Source of the DNA: Bacteroidota bacterium
GTDB lineage: Bacteria > Bacteroidota > Bacteroidia > JACPRZ01
Direction of reading: 5' to 3'
Assembly (NCBI GenBank): GCA_016193485.1
Contig: JACPRZ010000028.1
Coordinates: forward strand, 62,001-126,000
Length of the DNA stretch: 64,000 bases
The translations under genes were made by a program, and so were the position numbers. The notes beneath the pieces were generated by a model, which saw only the letters and a list, made by a program, of their open reading frames with translations, was not told where the DNA came from and did no database searches. Position 1 is the first letter of the stretch. Each line of letters opens with the position of its first letter. Shown piece after piece: positions 50,650-60,425 of the stretch.

Positions 50650-53600
50650 CTATTGTTTAATAAACTTCCGGTATTCAACCCCCTCAGGGCTCGCGAATCT
50701 CAGGATATAAATTCCCTGCGGGAGAGTACCGATATTAATCTTTATCGTCATTCCAAAATCATTCCCGGTACCGGATTTGATATCAATAATGCTCCTTCCT
50801 AGCAGGTTAAGAACAGAAAGATGAGAGAAATTCAATCCATTAACGGATGATATCGTAAGCGCATCCTTTGCGGGATTCGGGAAAACAACTAAACTGCTAT
50901 TGAGTTTCATGGTTTCACCGATGCTTACCGGTGCGACCTGGTTGGCAGTGTTTGATTTGGACGCATTGTACGTTTTGACTTTCGCCTGTGCAATGCATGG
51001 CGTTGCTTTTTTTGCAATCAGGTAATAACGAAGCAATCCACCCGGATGAGATTGATCACTGTAGGTGAACAAAGTGGAAGCTACCGAATCAATCAGCACG
51101 GGGCTGCCGGGAACAGTGCTGCGGTAAATGTAATAAGTACCGAAACTGAATCCTTCATATCCGTCCCAGGTAAGATTTACTTCATCAGAAGTTCCGAGGT
51201 TTGATTGGATATGTATCGTTTTATGCGTTCCGCTCGGTTCTGATTCCAAATTACATGAATCAACGGCAGTAATACGATACCTCCATGACCTGATTAACGG
51301 ATCGGAATCAGGATCGGTAAAATCGCTTTGGGAGGTTGATGCGACTGTTCCTACCAGCGAGTATTTATCAGCAATGGTCCCCTCTTTGTAAATATTATAG
51401 GAAACAATACCGGGTAATTCTTCCCAAACCACTATATTCTTCCCCGTTACTGAATCAACAGTGACAATACAGATGCCCGGATTGGAAGGCAATGCTGTGA
51501 TTATTTCCTGTGAGAATGCCGACAGGCAGCCGGCACCATCAGTGACGGTAAGATTATAGATGCTTTCGGTAAGTCCCGAAATATCCTGTGCGGATGATCC
51601 GGTTGACCAGGAAAAAGTATAAGGGGGGGTGCCTCCGGTTACATTTATGTCAATCGCACCGATAGCGGGACTTGAACAGGTTACATCTGTAACTGCAGTT
51701 ATTGTCACCAGAGCGCCTCCGGTATTGTTGACCGAATAGGTTTTGGTTGTGACGCACCCGTTTGTATCGGTAACCGTAAGCGAATAATTCCCTGCAGAAA
51801 GACCATTTACAGCATCATCCGTTTCACCGGTTGACCAGTTGTATGTATAAGGCCAGGTGCCTCCTGTGACAATCGCCATTGCGCTGCCATTAGAATCCGA
51901 ACATGCTGCATTATTGGTAAGCACATAAAAATTAAGGTCATCCGGCTGGTCAACGATAATATTTTCATTGGCAATGCATTTGTTTATCAGAGCGCCATCG
52001 GTTACGACTAAACTGTATACACCGGCAGGAAGGTTACCCAAATCCTGCGATGATTGCCCTCCCGACCATTCATACGTCAAGGGGGGGGTGCCTCCTGTGA
52101 TGGTAACATCAATGCTTCCATCGCTCAAACCATAACAGGAGACATCAACAGCGATATAATCAATGTTCAGTCCGGCATCGCTTACATCGGCATCAAAATA
52201 AACAACACATCCGTTGGCATCCATAACCTGTACGGTGTAGAAATCAGCGCCAAGGCCTGTTGCCGTAGAAGTTGTTTGCGCTGCCGAATCGCTCCATAAA
52301 TAGGTATAGGGGGGGAGGCCACCGTCTGCGATTGCAGTAGCGCTTCCATCCTCATTACCGCATGTAGCATCAGTTGTCGTAGAGTTGACTGAAAAAGGGC
52401 AGGAATAAATACACGCTCCCTGTATTACAATATCTTCAGTAAAGGTCTCCGAGTTGCCGCACCCATTGGTTGTAGTAAGTGTAACCGTATATGTTCCTGC
52501 CGTGTCCCAGACATGAGTAGGCCATGAATTGGGGGTGGTCAAAGTAGTTCCGTCACCCCAGTTCCATGCGTAAGAATTGCCTCCAAAGGCGATGAATTCA
52601 ACGGTTGCACAGGTTTGGTAGGAACCATCATTGTCGGAACTTACTGCACCAAAGCCCATAGGCCCTTCGCTAAAATCAACCGTTTGAACGTCAACGTTAT
52701 TCCCGATAAAAATAGTTGTATTCTGATAAGGAGGGTTATTGCTTATTGTCCCGCTGTTACCGCAGCCATTCGTTATGGTAATGGTGGTATTGTAATTTCC
52801 GGTTGTATTATAAATATGGTAAAATATTGCAATCTCATTGTCCACCCAGTCGGGAGTGCTGTCAACCGTACCGTCTAAAAAGTCCCACTTATATTTCATA
52901 GCCCCGCTGCTTACCAGACCCATAAGATTGTCACCGGGACATGCCGAATCGGGTGCAAAGGCGGCAAAGTAATTGCTTGTATTGACAGGCAAATTTCCCT
53001 GAATGGAAACGGTATATGTAAAAGTTGCAGTATTACCGCAACCGTTTGCAATAGTCAAAGTGGGAAATTTTGTCCCTATAGATGAATAAGCATGCGCAAC
53101 AGCGCCATTTACAGATTCATAGGTGCCGTCTCCGAAATCCCAGGAAAACGATTCAAATTTTTGGTTTTGCCCGCAATCCCAGCAATCAAAATTTATCGGG
53201 TCGCCAGGGCAGGCGGGATTGGGCTGGGGGTCAATATAACTCAGATCATCGGTGACAGGGACATTACCTTGAACAAAAACTGTATCAGAACCCACATCAG
53301 ATAATCCGCAACTATTTGTAACCTGCACTGTAAAAACATAAGCACCAAGGATATCATACACATGTTCAACCCGCGGTTCATCACCACTATCGGTGTTTCC
53401 ATCCCCGAAATTCCAGGTGAAATTTCCTGCAGTCCGGGTTCCTAACTGAACCTGATCATTCGGGCAGACCGGCTGCGGCCAGATATCAATCCATGATAAA
53501 TCAGGGGTAATATTATTACCTATGGTAATTTTCCTGGATACTGTTTTAATGCCGCACGAAGGGTCGTCCATTGACAGAGAAACGGTAAATGTGCCGGTGT

Positions 53601-54117
53601 CAGCATAGGTATGGTCAATTCTATCGCCACCCATACCTCCGGGGACTACCGTACCGTCACCGAAATCCCATTGTAAAATAGTTTCATTTCCAGTACTTCT
53701 TGCCTCAAAAAAAATTCTGTCTCCGGGGCAGGCGAAAAGCGCTGATGGCTGTATGCCGGGACCATCTATCCAGAACCAGTCCTGTGATGCTGTTTCAAGT
53801 AATACATCTGACGTATCATACGCTTCAAGTATAATTTCATAATTACCACCGCTGTTAAAAGTATGCGACTGGGAAGTGGCGGATGAAGTCACCGGGTTGG
53901 TTCCGTCCCCGAAATACCAGATATAATGATCCGTACCGGGTGGCTGGGAGTAAATGTCAAAAGTAACCGAATAAGGCGGACAGTTACCCGTACCGCTGTT
54001 TCCGAACCAGAGTTGCTGGGCGAATGAGGTTTGAAAAACAGATAATGCGATACCGGCAATGGGCAGCAGAATTTTGTTCAGGGAACCGATTTTTACAATC
54101 TGTTTATTTGTTTTCAT
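50650..54117 (-). CDS. PKD/SprB-repeat surface adhesin with T9SS sorting domain
   Basis: A 1155-aa exported protein: signal peptide (about 1-33), then about six PKD domains (about 35-560) with WDFGDGT..HTY motifs. SprB-like repeats follow (about 575-880) with GG.PPYTYLWS and TGLGADFYTVQVMDANGC motifs typical of the gliding adhesin SprB. Fibronectin-like modules and a type A sorting domain (about 1075-1155, VVFPNPAKDALTISS, ending RKFIKQ) complete it. It is likely anchored on the surface for adhesion. Pro-Pro of the GGTPPY motifs is coded by C runs at 51623-51629, 52081-52088 and 52309-52315. Confidence 0.9.
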   Translation of the reverse strand: MKTNKQIVKIGSLNKILLPIAGIALSVFQTSFAQQLWFGNSGTGNCPPYSVTFDIYSQPPGTDHYIWYFGDGTNPVTSSATSQSHTFNSGGNYEIILEAYDTSDVLLETASQDWFWIDGPGIQPSALFACPGDRIFFEARSTGNETILQWDFGDGTVVPGGMGGDRIDHTYADTGTFTVSLSMDDPSCGIKTVSRKITIGNNITPDLSWIDIWPQPVCPNDQVQLGTRTAGNFTWNFGDGNTDSGDEPRVEHVYDILGAYVFTVQVTNSCGLSDVGSDTVFVQGNVPVTDDLSYIDPQPNPACPGDPINFDCWDCGQNQKFESFSWDFGDGTYESVNGAVAHAYSSIGTKFPTLTIANGCGNTATFTYTVSIQGNLPVNTSNYFAAFAPDSACPGDNLMGLVSSGAMKYKWDFLDGTVDSTPDWVDNEIAIFYHIYNTTGNYNTTITITNGCGNSGTISNNPPYQNTTIFIGNNVDVQTVDFSEGPMGFGAVSSDNDGSYQTCATVEFIAFGGNSYAWNWGDGTTLTTPNSWPTHVWDTAGTYTVTLTTTNGCGNSETFTEDIVIQGACIYSCPFSVNSTTTDATCGNEDGSATAIADGGLPPYTYLWSDSAAQTTSTATGLGADFYTVQVMDANGCVVYFDADVSDAGLNIDYIAVDVSCYGLSDGSIDVTITGGTPPLTYEWSGGQSSQDLGNLPAGVYSLVVTDGALINKCIANENIIVDQPDDLNFYVLTNNAACSDSNGSAMAIVTGGTWPYTYNWSTGETDDAVNGLSAGNYSLTVTDTNGCVTTKTYSVNNTGGALVTITAVTDVTCSSPAIGAIDINVTGGTPPYTFSWSTGSSAQDISGLTESIYNLTVTDGAGCLSAFSQEIITALPSNPGICIVTVDSVTGKNIVVWEELPGIVSYNIYKEGTIADKYSLVGTVASTSQSDFTDPDSDPLIRSWRYRITAVDSCNLESEPSGTHKTIHIQSNLGTSDEVNLTWDGYEGFSFGTYYIYRSTVPGSPVLIDSVASTLFTYSDQSHPGGLLRYYLIAKKATPCIAQAKVKTYNASKSNTANQVAPVSIGETMKLNSSLVVFPNPAKDALTISSVNGLNFSHLSVLNLLGRSIIDIKSGTGNDFGMTIKINIGTLPQGIYILRFASPEGVEYRKFIKQ

Positions 54118-54175
54118 TTGAAAATGATTAAAGTGATTAAAAGATTATACCGAAAGGATGAATACAAACCGGGTA

Positions 54176-54205
54176 CAAATGTAGAGAATTTTTCAATAAT
54201 AACAA
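54176..54205 (-). promoter_or_regulatory. consensus promoter of the adhesin gene
   Basis: On the minus strand: TTG (54205-54203), 19 nt, TACATTTG (54183-54176), about 60 nt before the ATG at 54117. Confidence 0.65.
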
Positions 54206-54223
54206 TTGTTTCAGAAAATCCCA

Positions 54224-55891
54224 TTATTGGTATCCTTTAATATGAACGCTTTTAACCGCCCGTCCTGATGGGTCGCTGTTATTCCGGAACGATTCATCCC
54301 AGGCGAGTGCTTCGGCAGTGCTGCAGGCAACCGAAGGCACTGATGGCACAGTGGCTGCAGCAGCATCGGAAGGAAAATATTCGCTGAATATTGTGCGGTA
54401 ATAATATTCTTCTTTGCTCATAGGGGTATGAACCGGAAAACGGAACTTTGCATTGGCAATTTCCGCATCCGATACATTTTTTAAGGCAGTGGCTTTTAAT
54501 GTATCAATCCAGGAATAACCTACACCGTCAGAGAACTGTTCTTTCTGCCGCCACAGTAATGAATCGGGAAGGGTATTTTCAAATGCTTTCCGCAGCGCCC
54601 ATTTTTCAATCCTGCCGTTTTTTACCATTTTATCCTCCGGGTTCAGGCGCATCGCCACATCGAGAAATTCTTTATCTAAGAAAGGAACCCGCCCTTCAAC
54701 GCCCCATGCAGCAAGGGATTTGTTTGCACGCAGGCAATCATAAAGATGCAGTTTGCTTAATTTTCTCACTGTCTCCTCATGAAACGCCCTTGCATCCGGG
54801 GCTTTATGAAAATATAAGTATCCTCCAAAAATTTCATCGGCTCCTTCGCCTGTCAGCACCATTTTGATTCCCATTGATTTTATAACTCTTCCCAGTAAAT
54901 ACATCGGTGTGGCTGCACGGACCGTGGTAACATCGTATGTCTCCAGGTGGTATATCACATCTCTCACCGCATCCAATCCTTCCTGAATGGTGAAATTCAC
55001 TTCATGATGTACAGTGCCTAAATGCTCCGCCACTTTTCGTGCGGCAGCCAAATCAGGCGAGTCGGATAATCCTATGGCAAAAGAATGTAACTGCGGATAC
55101 CATGCATCCTTCGTATCACTGGTTTCAACACGTTTTGCCGCAAATTTTTTTGCAACAGTTGAGATAATGGAAGAATCCAGTCCTCCGGAAAGGAGCACTC
55201 CATATGGAACATCGCACATGAGTTGGCGATGCACCGTTGCATGCAGGGTAGCGCACAGTTCCTGTAAATCCGTTCTGTTGTTTTTTACTGCGTTGTATTC
55301 TGTCCAGTCCCTGTGGTACCATTTCTTTACCGCTCCTTCTTTACTGCAGAGGCAATGACCCGGGGGGAATACTTCAATCTTATTGCAAATACCCTCAAGT
55401 GCTTTTAATTCCGATGCCACATAAAAATTACCGTGCTTGTCCCATCCCATATAGAGCGGGTTAACGCCAACTGGATCCCGCGCTATAAAATAACAATCGT
55501 TCTTTTTGTCGTAGAGTGCAAAAGCAAAAATTCCGTTCAGATCTTCCAGGAAATCAGGGCCTTTCCTTGCGTATAAAGCAAGTATCACTTCACAGTCGGA
55601 ATGTGTCAGAAACATATATTCTCCTTCACACTTATTGCGGATTTCCCGGTGGTTGTAAATTTCTCCGTTCACCGCCAGCACAAGATTACCATCCTTGCTG
55701 TACAATGGCTGCCTTCCCGATTGGGGGTCAACAATGGCGAGCCGTTCATGCGCAAGAATGGCTCTGTGGCAGCAAAAAATCCCTGACCAGTCGGGTCCGC
55801 GATGGCGGATTTTTTTTGACATCTCAAGCACCCGGGGTCTTAATTCTTCTGCGCTCGTCTTAATGTCAAATACTGCAACAATGCCGCACAT
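54224..55891 (-). CDS. asnB: asparagine synthase B (glutamine-hydrolysing)
   Basis: Makes asparagine from aspartate, glutamine and ATP. It is 555 aa, matching AsnB. The N-terminal glutaminase domain starts MCGIVAVF with the nucleophile Cys at 2, followed by RHRGPDWSG and VNGEIYNH. The synthetase domain has the PP-loop GVLLSGGLDSSIIS (about 229-242), EGADEIFGGYLYFH and VEGRVPFLDKEFLD. The C-terminal SVACSTAEALAWDE is standard. It is monocistronic between the adhesin and gltX genes. Confidence 0.96.
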   Translation of the reverse strand: MCGIVAVFDIKTSAEELRPRVLEMSKKIRHRGPDWSGIFCCHRAILAHERLAIVDPQSGRQPLYSKDGNLVLAVNGEIYNHREIRNKCEGEYMFLTHSDCEVILALYARKGPDFLEDLNGIFAFALYDKKNDCYFIARDPVGVNPLYMGWDKHGNFYVASELKALEGICNKIEVFPPGHCLCSKEGAVKKWYHRDWTEYNAVKNNRTDLQELCATLHATVHRQLMCDVPYGVLLSGGLDSSIISTVAKKFAAKRVETSDTKDAWYPQLHSFAIGLSDSPDLAAARKVAEHLGTVHHEVNFTIQEGLDAVRDVIYHLETYDVTTVRAATPMYLLGRVIKSMGIKMVLTGEGADEIFGGYLYFHKAPDARAFHEETVRKLSKLHLYDCLRANKSLAAWGVEGRVPFLDKEFLDVAMRLNPEDKMVKNGRIEKWALRKAFENTLPDSLLWRQKEQFSDGVGYSWIDTLKATALKNVSDAEIANAKFRFPVHTPMSKEEYYYRTIFSEYFPSDAAAATVPSVPSVACSTAEALAWDESFRNNSDPSGRAVKSVHIKGYQ

Positions 55892-55949
55892 AAAAGCAAA
55901 AATTTTAAATTTCGATTATTTTCCCCATAATCATATCACCCCCTATAAA

Positions 55950-57479
55950 TCAGGGGAGGATTATTAACTGCAACCCTGTGTTTAACCTGTTCACCGCTTC
56001 ATTTTTTCCGAGAACCGACATGATTTCATGCACAGAAGGTCCGCCAGATGTACCGGTAATGAAGTAGCGTAATACCGGTAACAGTTCAGCAGTGTTGATA
56101 TTTTTTTCCGCAATAAATCCCTTTATCATATTATCAATTTCCTCCGAAGAAAAAACGGTAAGGCGGTTGATCCGATTCACTAATTCTTCAATCAGCGATT
56201 TTATTCCGGGTTTGATTTTTTTTTCAACCGCTTTAAGATCACTGATTACAGGCGCACTGAAGAAATAATCTCCATGGGAGATAATTTCATGCGGAAAAGA
56301 TACGCGTTCTTTCATAAGGCGGCAGACATTTTTCAGAAAATCATTACTGTAATGAATTTTCTTTTCAGGGAGAAATGGCGATAACATCCGGGACAGTTCG
56401 TCATCCGTTTTCCTGTGAAGGTATTGCTGGTTGAACCATTTTGCTTTTTCGTTGTCAAAGCGGGCTCCGGCTTTCTGAACACTATCAAGAGAAAAAGCGT
56501 CAATAAGTTCTTCACGGGTAAAAAGTTCCTGTTCAGTACCGGGGTTCCATCCGAGAAAAGCAATGAAATTCATTACCGCTTCAGGGAAATATCCCCTTGC
56601 GCGGAATCCCTCCGACACTTCACCGGTTGCCGGGTCTTTCCACGTTAGCGGGAACACCGGGAATCCGAGGCGGTCGCCATCGCGCTTGCTTAATTTTCCG
56701 TTTCCGTCAGGACGCAGGATCAAAGGCAAATGGGCGAATTGCGGCATCGCATCTTCCCATCCTAAAAACCGGTAAAGCAGAACATGCAGGGGAGTGGATG
56801 GCAGCCATTCATCACCGCGGATGACATGGGAAATCTTCATGAGGTAATCATCAACAACGTTGGCAAGATGGTACGTTGGCATGCCGTCTGATTTGTAAAT
56901 CACTTTATCATCAAGGTCAAAGGTGTGGATGGCAACTGTTCCGTGTATTAAATCCTTAAAGGTCACTGTTTCCCCGGAAGGAATTTTTATGCGTATCACA
57001 TAGGGTTCACCTGCGTCAATTCTCCGTTTCACATCTCCTTCAGGGAGGGTAATGGAATTTTTCATTTGCATACGCGAAATGGAATCGTACTGCTGATTTT
57101 TTGCTCCGGCATCCTTCAGCCGTTTGCGCATTTGTTCGAGTTCATCCGCACTGTCAAAAGCATAATAGGCATGGCCTGCTGACACGAGTTTTTCAGCGTA
57201 TTGCCGGTAGATGTTTTTTCTTTCCGACTGGCGATAGGGTTCGTACCCCCCCTCATTTCCCGGACCTTCATCAAAAGGAATCCGGCACCAGTTCAGCGAA
57301 TCAATAATATATTCATCGGCACCGGGAACCAAACGCGACTGGTCGGTATCTTCAATACGCAGGATGAAAGTACCGTTGTTTTTGCGGGCAAAAAGATAGT
57401 TATAAAGAGCAGTACGCAATCCGCCTATATGAAGCGGACCGGTAGGGCTGGGGGCGAAACGCACGCGAACGGGATTCAT
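55950..57479 (-). CDS. gltX: glutamate--tRNA ligase
   Basis: Class I aminoacyl-tRNA synthetase that charges tRNA-Glu. It is 509 aa from ATG 57479 (MNPVRVRFAPSPTG); the longer start at 57521 adds an unlikely 14-residue leader. HIGH motif PLHIGGL (about 15-21), KMSKS-type KLSKRDGD (about 258-265), catalytic domain VIRGDEWLPSTPLHVLLYRF and a C-terminal anticodon-binding helical domain. A 7-nt homopolymer (57246-57252) encodes Gly-Gly. Confidence 0.96.
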   Translation of the reverse strand: MNPVRVRFAPSPTGPLHIGGLRTALYNYLFARKNNGTFILRIEDTDQSRLVPGADEYIIDSLNWCRIPFDEGPGNEGGYEPYRQSERKNIYRQYAEKLVSAGHAYYAFDSADELEQMRKRLKDAGAKNQQYDSISRMQMKNSITLPEGDVKRRIDAGEPYVIRIKIPSGETVTFKDLIHGTVAIHTFDLDDKVIYKSDGMPTYHLANVVDDYLMKISHVIRGDEWLPSTPLHVLLYRFLGWEDAMPQFAHLPLILRPDGNGKLSKRDGDRLGFPVFPLTWKDPATGEVSEGFRARGYFPEAVMNFIAFLGWNPGTEQELFTREELIDAFSLDSVQKAGARFDNEKAKWFNQQYLHRKTDDELSRMLSPFLPEKKIHYSNDFLKNVCRLMKERVSFPHEIISHGDYFFSAPVISDLKAVEKKIKPGIKSLIEELVNRINRLTVFSSEEIDNMIKGFIAEKNINTAELLPVLRYFITGTSGGPSVHEIMSVLGKNEAVNRLNTGLQLIILP

Positions 57480-57545
57480 ATTTATGGGTATTACGCTTCT
57501 CAGGTAAGAGAACAAGACCAAAGGGAATTTATTCGCTGTGCGTAT

Positions 57546-58964
57546 TTATTCTTTGAGGAACTTTTTCATAAGAATTTTTTCTTCATTGAACACTTTGATA
57601 AAATACATTCCGCTTTTGATATTTGATAAATCCAATTTCAAAATATTGCTTCCCTTAATTGCCTGAATCTGCTCAATGTTTACGATTTTACCCGACACAT
57701 CCAGTATTTCCAACTGCATTAGCCCATATTCCGGCACAATCAAGGTGCATAGGAGCCCATCGGATGCAGGGTTGTTTTGCAGAAGCAAATTCCAGAAATG
57801 CTCACTGAAAGAGAGCAACTCAACAGGAAGAGAAGAAACCGTGCATAACCCGCTTACCTGTACTGGTGTACTTTTGCCTGAGTTGGTGCCATCACCTAAT
57901 TGTCCCGAGTTATTTCTTCCGCAAGCCCATACCGTGCCGTCATTTTTCAGGAAAAGAGAATGGTCATCTCCCCCTGCTACAGCAACAATTCCGATTAGGC
58001 CCGATACCTGCACGGGGTTCCATCGGACACTGTTAGTGCCATCGCCTAATTGCCCGGAGCCATTTCTTCCGCACGTCCATACTGTGCTGTCATTTTTCAG
58101 GAAAATAGAATGATCAGATCCGACTGCTGCAGCAGAAATTCCGCTTAAGCCGGTTACTTGCACTGGGTTCCACCGGTTAGTGTCAGTGCCATCACCCAAT
58201 TGTCCATCGTAATTGTTTCCGCAAGTCCAGGCCGTACCGTCATTTTTCAAAAAAAGAGAATAAAAGAATCCGCCCGCCACAGCAATAATTCCGCTTAAAC
58301 CCTGTATCTGAACAGGGTTATTTTTATCGGTGTTGGTGCCATCGCCTAATTGTCCGGAGCCATTACCTCCACAAGTCCAGACGGTGCCGTCATTTTTCAG
58401 GAAAATAGAATGACCTCCTCCCGCAGCCACTGCCGTAATTCCGCTTAAACCAGAAACCTGAACTGGGGTGTTTTTGCTGGTGTTAGAGCCATCGCCTAAT
58501 TGTCCATTGCCATTCCCTCCGCAAGCCCATACAGTTCCGTCATTTTTTAGAAAAATAGAATGGCCGTATCCACCCGCTACTGCCGTAATTCCGCTTAAGC
58601 CGATCACCTGCACAGGTGTGGTTTTATTGATGTTAGTGGCATCGCCTAATTGTCCGGAGGCATTATTTCCGCAAACCCACACCGTGCCGTCATTTTTCAG
58701 GAAAAGAGAATGGTAGTATCCGGCTGCCGCAGCAATAATTCCGCCTAAGCCGGTCACCACCACAGGTGTGGTTTTATTGATGTTAGTGCCATCGCCTAAT
58801 TGTCCATAGGTATTTTCTCCGCAAGAGAGGACGGTTTTATCTATACAAACAAAAAGAGAATGCCCTTCTCCCCCATCAATAACCTGGGGGCTTGCCAGGC
58901 AGGACAGCAGGACGTTTTGGAGTCCAATAAAAAGGGCTGCAGATAATAGAATAGTTGATTTCAT
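57546..58964 (-). CDS. RCC1-repeat protein with T9SS-type C-terminus
   Basis: A 472-aa exported protein: signal peptide (MKSTILLSAALFIGLQNVLL), then seven RCC1-type repeats of exactly 50 residues (about 28-375; GHSIFLKNDGTVWACGGNGNGQLGDG, ITAVAGG). Together they likely form a seven-bladed propeller. A C-terminal sorting-like domain follows (about 390-472, NNPASDGLLCTLIVPEYG... ending LMKKFLKE). At DNA level the repeat period is 150 nt. RCC1 folds often bind proteins or carbohydrates; the partner is unknown. The promoter box TATATTTG is at 58995-59002. Confidence 0.88.
   Translation of the reverse strand: MKSTILLSAALFIGLQNVLLSCLASPQVIDGGEGHSLFVCIDKTVLSCGENTYGQLGDGTNINKTTPVVVTGLGGIIAAAAGYYHSLFLKNDGTVWVCGNNASGQLGDATNINKTTPVQVIGLSGITAVAGGYGHSIFLKNDGTVWACGGNGNGQLGDGSNTSKNTPVQVSGLSGITAVAAGGGHSIFLKNDGTVWTCGGNGSGQLGDGTNTDKNNPVQIQGLSGIIAVAGGFFYSLFLKNDGTAWTCGNNYDGQLGDGTDTNRWNPVQVTGLSGISAAAVGSDHSIFLKNDSTVWTCGRNGSGQLGDGTNSVRWNPVQVSGLIGIVAVAGGDDHSLFLKNDGTVWACGRNNSGQLGDGTNSGKSTPVQVSGLCTVSSLPVELLSFSEHFWNLLLQNNPASDGLLCTLIVPEYGLMQLEILDVSGKIVNIEQIQAIKGSNILKLDLSNIKSGMYFIKVFNEEKILMKKFLKE
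57872..58922. repeat. seven 150-nt tandem repeats in the RCC1 gene
   Basis: The landmark CCTAATTGYCC recurs with its TG at 57901, 58051, 58201, 58351, 58501, 58651 and 58801, an exact 150-nt period. Units are closely similar, suggesting recent expansion or gene conversion. Confidence 0.85.
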
Positions 58965-58994
58965 GATAGAATTAATTTATTTTTGAATGGAATA

Positions 58995-59002
58995 CAAATA
59001 TA
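58995..59002 (-). promoter_or_regulatory. -7 box of the RCC1 gene
   Basis: TATATTTG on the minus strand, about 30 nt before the ATG at 58964. No clear -33 element. Confidence 0.45.
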
Positions 59003-59152
59003 GCACTTTGTTAACTGTTACAGGTTACGGGTCTCATGTTAATGATTATGGATTACATGTTTAAACCAAACCAATTGATGATTTAGAAAAAATTAAACTG
59101 AAAGTGAGAAAGGGAGAAAAGGAAAAAATAGAAATGTCCCCATAATCATCAT

Positions 59153-59184
59153 CCGATAGGGAGGAAATATTTCGTCCCTACGGG
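59153..59184. repeat. CCGATAGGGA...TCCCTACGGG palindrome
   Basis: CCGATAGGGAGGAAATA pairs imperfectly with TTTCGTCCCTACGGG. Apart from this, the promoter and the terminator, the 58965-59302 gap is AT-rich and shows no gene. Confidence 0.6.
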
Positions 59185-59248
59185 ACTTGAATACAAAACA
59201 GGGGAATACTTTTTTCTGGACATTACGATGAAAATATTTTCGTATCTG

Positions 59249-59283
59249 AAAAATAAAAAAGTATCCGCTTCCAGATACCTTTT
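59249..59283 (-). terminator. putative intrinsic terminator of the 59303 gene
   Basis: On the minus strand, GTATC...GATAC forms a short stem followed by TTTTTTATTTTT. It lies about 20 nt past the stop codon of the T9SS gene at 59303. Confidence 0.5.
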
Positions 59284-59302
59284 TATGATAGACATGTAAA
59301 AT

Positions 59303-60286
59303 TTATTTAATCACCGAAAATTTCATTGTTACACTTTTCTGACCTGTTGTAACCGTGTAATAATACACTCCGGAAGGCATTGTTGATGTAGGGATTATTA
59401 TGTTATGGGTGCCTTTCCCGAAATTATCTTCAGTATCATACCAGGTTTTGCCGGCAAGATCAAAAACCAGTAATGATACAGCAGCCGGTTTTCCAAGCGA
59501 TAAATTCACAGTAGTAAAATCTCCGGCAGGATTAGGAAATGCTTCTTTTATTTTTAAATAATTTCCTAATTGGATGTCATTCATTCCCACGCCTGTTGTC
59601 ACAACCGGGAAAATCATGGCATCACAGTTAAGTTGCCCCGGAGGAATCGTCAATTGATATGCTGTTGCCCAAGCGCCACTTGAAAGTTTCAAACGCGGCC
59701 TTTTTTCACCTAGTCCGTCTCCTCCGGGATTATTTGTAAAAATACTCAGTGTATCATTAATGCTTCCATATTCAATAGATACGATGAAACTACCGGTAAT
59801 TGCACCGCTGCCGCTTGTAATGGGTATTGACGTGATAGCCATCCAGTTGGTATCCACCGCAGCCATTGATTTTTTTCCTGTTCCGATTGCAGCGCCAGAT
59901 GGCATGCTGTCAGCGCCTGCAGCGTAAACTTTAGCAGAAATTGAGTCGGCTCCTGCGATAATGTTTTTTGCAGCGGCAAGAAATAAAACTTCGGTAACTG
60001 ATGCATTGCCTACGCCATCATAATGGTCGGCTGTTTCAGTGCTTATTTTTAATGACGATTGCCAGCCGGTACCGAAAAAATATCCCTTTTGAGCGGTAAT
60101 GATGTACAGGGCCGAAGAACGTTCAAGATATTGGAAAAGCGTATCCGTTACGAAAAGAACCTTATGGTGCGGTGCAATTACTGCATCGTCAAATGATTTT
60201 TTCAAAATACCAAAATCGATTGCCTGCTGCGCAGTGGTATTCAAAAAGAGCAATACCCATACTGCCGGAAGGTAAAGTTTAGTCAT
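59303..60286 (-). CDS. T9SS sorting-domain protein of unknown function
   Basis: A 327-aa exported protein: signal peptide (about 1-20, LPAVWVLLFLNTTAQQ), a beta-rich middle with no recognised domain (about 25-245), and a type A sorting domain (about 250-327). The latter includes IKEAFPNPAGDFTTVNLSLGKPAAVSLLVFDLAGK and ends VTMKFSVIK. The middle is probably a secreted binding domain. Its promoter is at 60332-60359 and a terminator-like hairpin follows at 59249-59283, so it is likely a single-gene transcript. Confidence 0.82.
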   Translation of the reverse strand: MTKLYLPAVWVLLFLNTTAQQAIDFGILKKSFDDAVIAPHHKVLFVTDTLFQYLERSSALYIITAQKGYFFGTGWQSSLKISTETADHYDGVGNASVTEVLFLAAAKNIIAGADSISAKVYAAGADSMPSGAAIGTGKKSMAAVDTNWMAITSIPITSGSGAITGSFIVSIEYGSINDTLSIFTNNPGGDGLGEKRPRLKLSSGAWATAYQLTIPPGQLNCDAMIFPVVTTGVGMNDIQLGNYLKIKEAFPNPAGDFTTVNLSLGKPAAVSLLVFDLAGKTWYDTEDNFGKGTHNIIIPTSTMPSGVYYYTVTTGQKSVTMKFSVIK

Positions 60287-60331
60287 GGTTTTGAGGAATT
60301 AATGTTTTTTAAGTGAAGAAGATTAATTTAA

Positions 60332-60359
60332 CAAAGGTAATATTTATTCCCTTGTACAA
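60332..60359 (-). promoter_or_regulatory. promoter of the 59303-60286 gene
   Basis: On the minus strand: TTTG (60359-60356), 16 nt, TACCTTTG (60339-60332), about 45 nt before the ATG at 60286. Confidence 0.6.
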
Positions 60360-60425
60360 ATTTCCCCAACACCCTGATTCTTTTAATACTTTTACACCGC
60401 AGAAATTCCCGGCAACGGATACCCG

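Noticed and set aside
57872-58922. Regular 150-nt repeats as a CRISPR array
   Set aside because: The units are continuous coding sequence for RCC1 repeats with no constant repeat/unique spacer pattern, and no cas genes are present.
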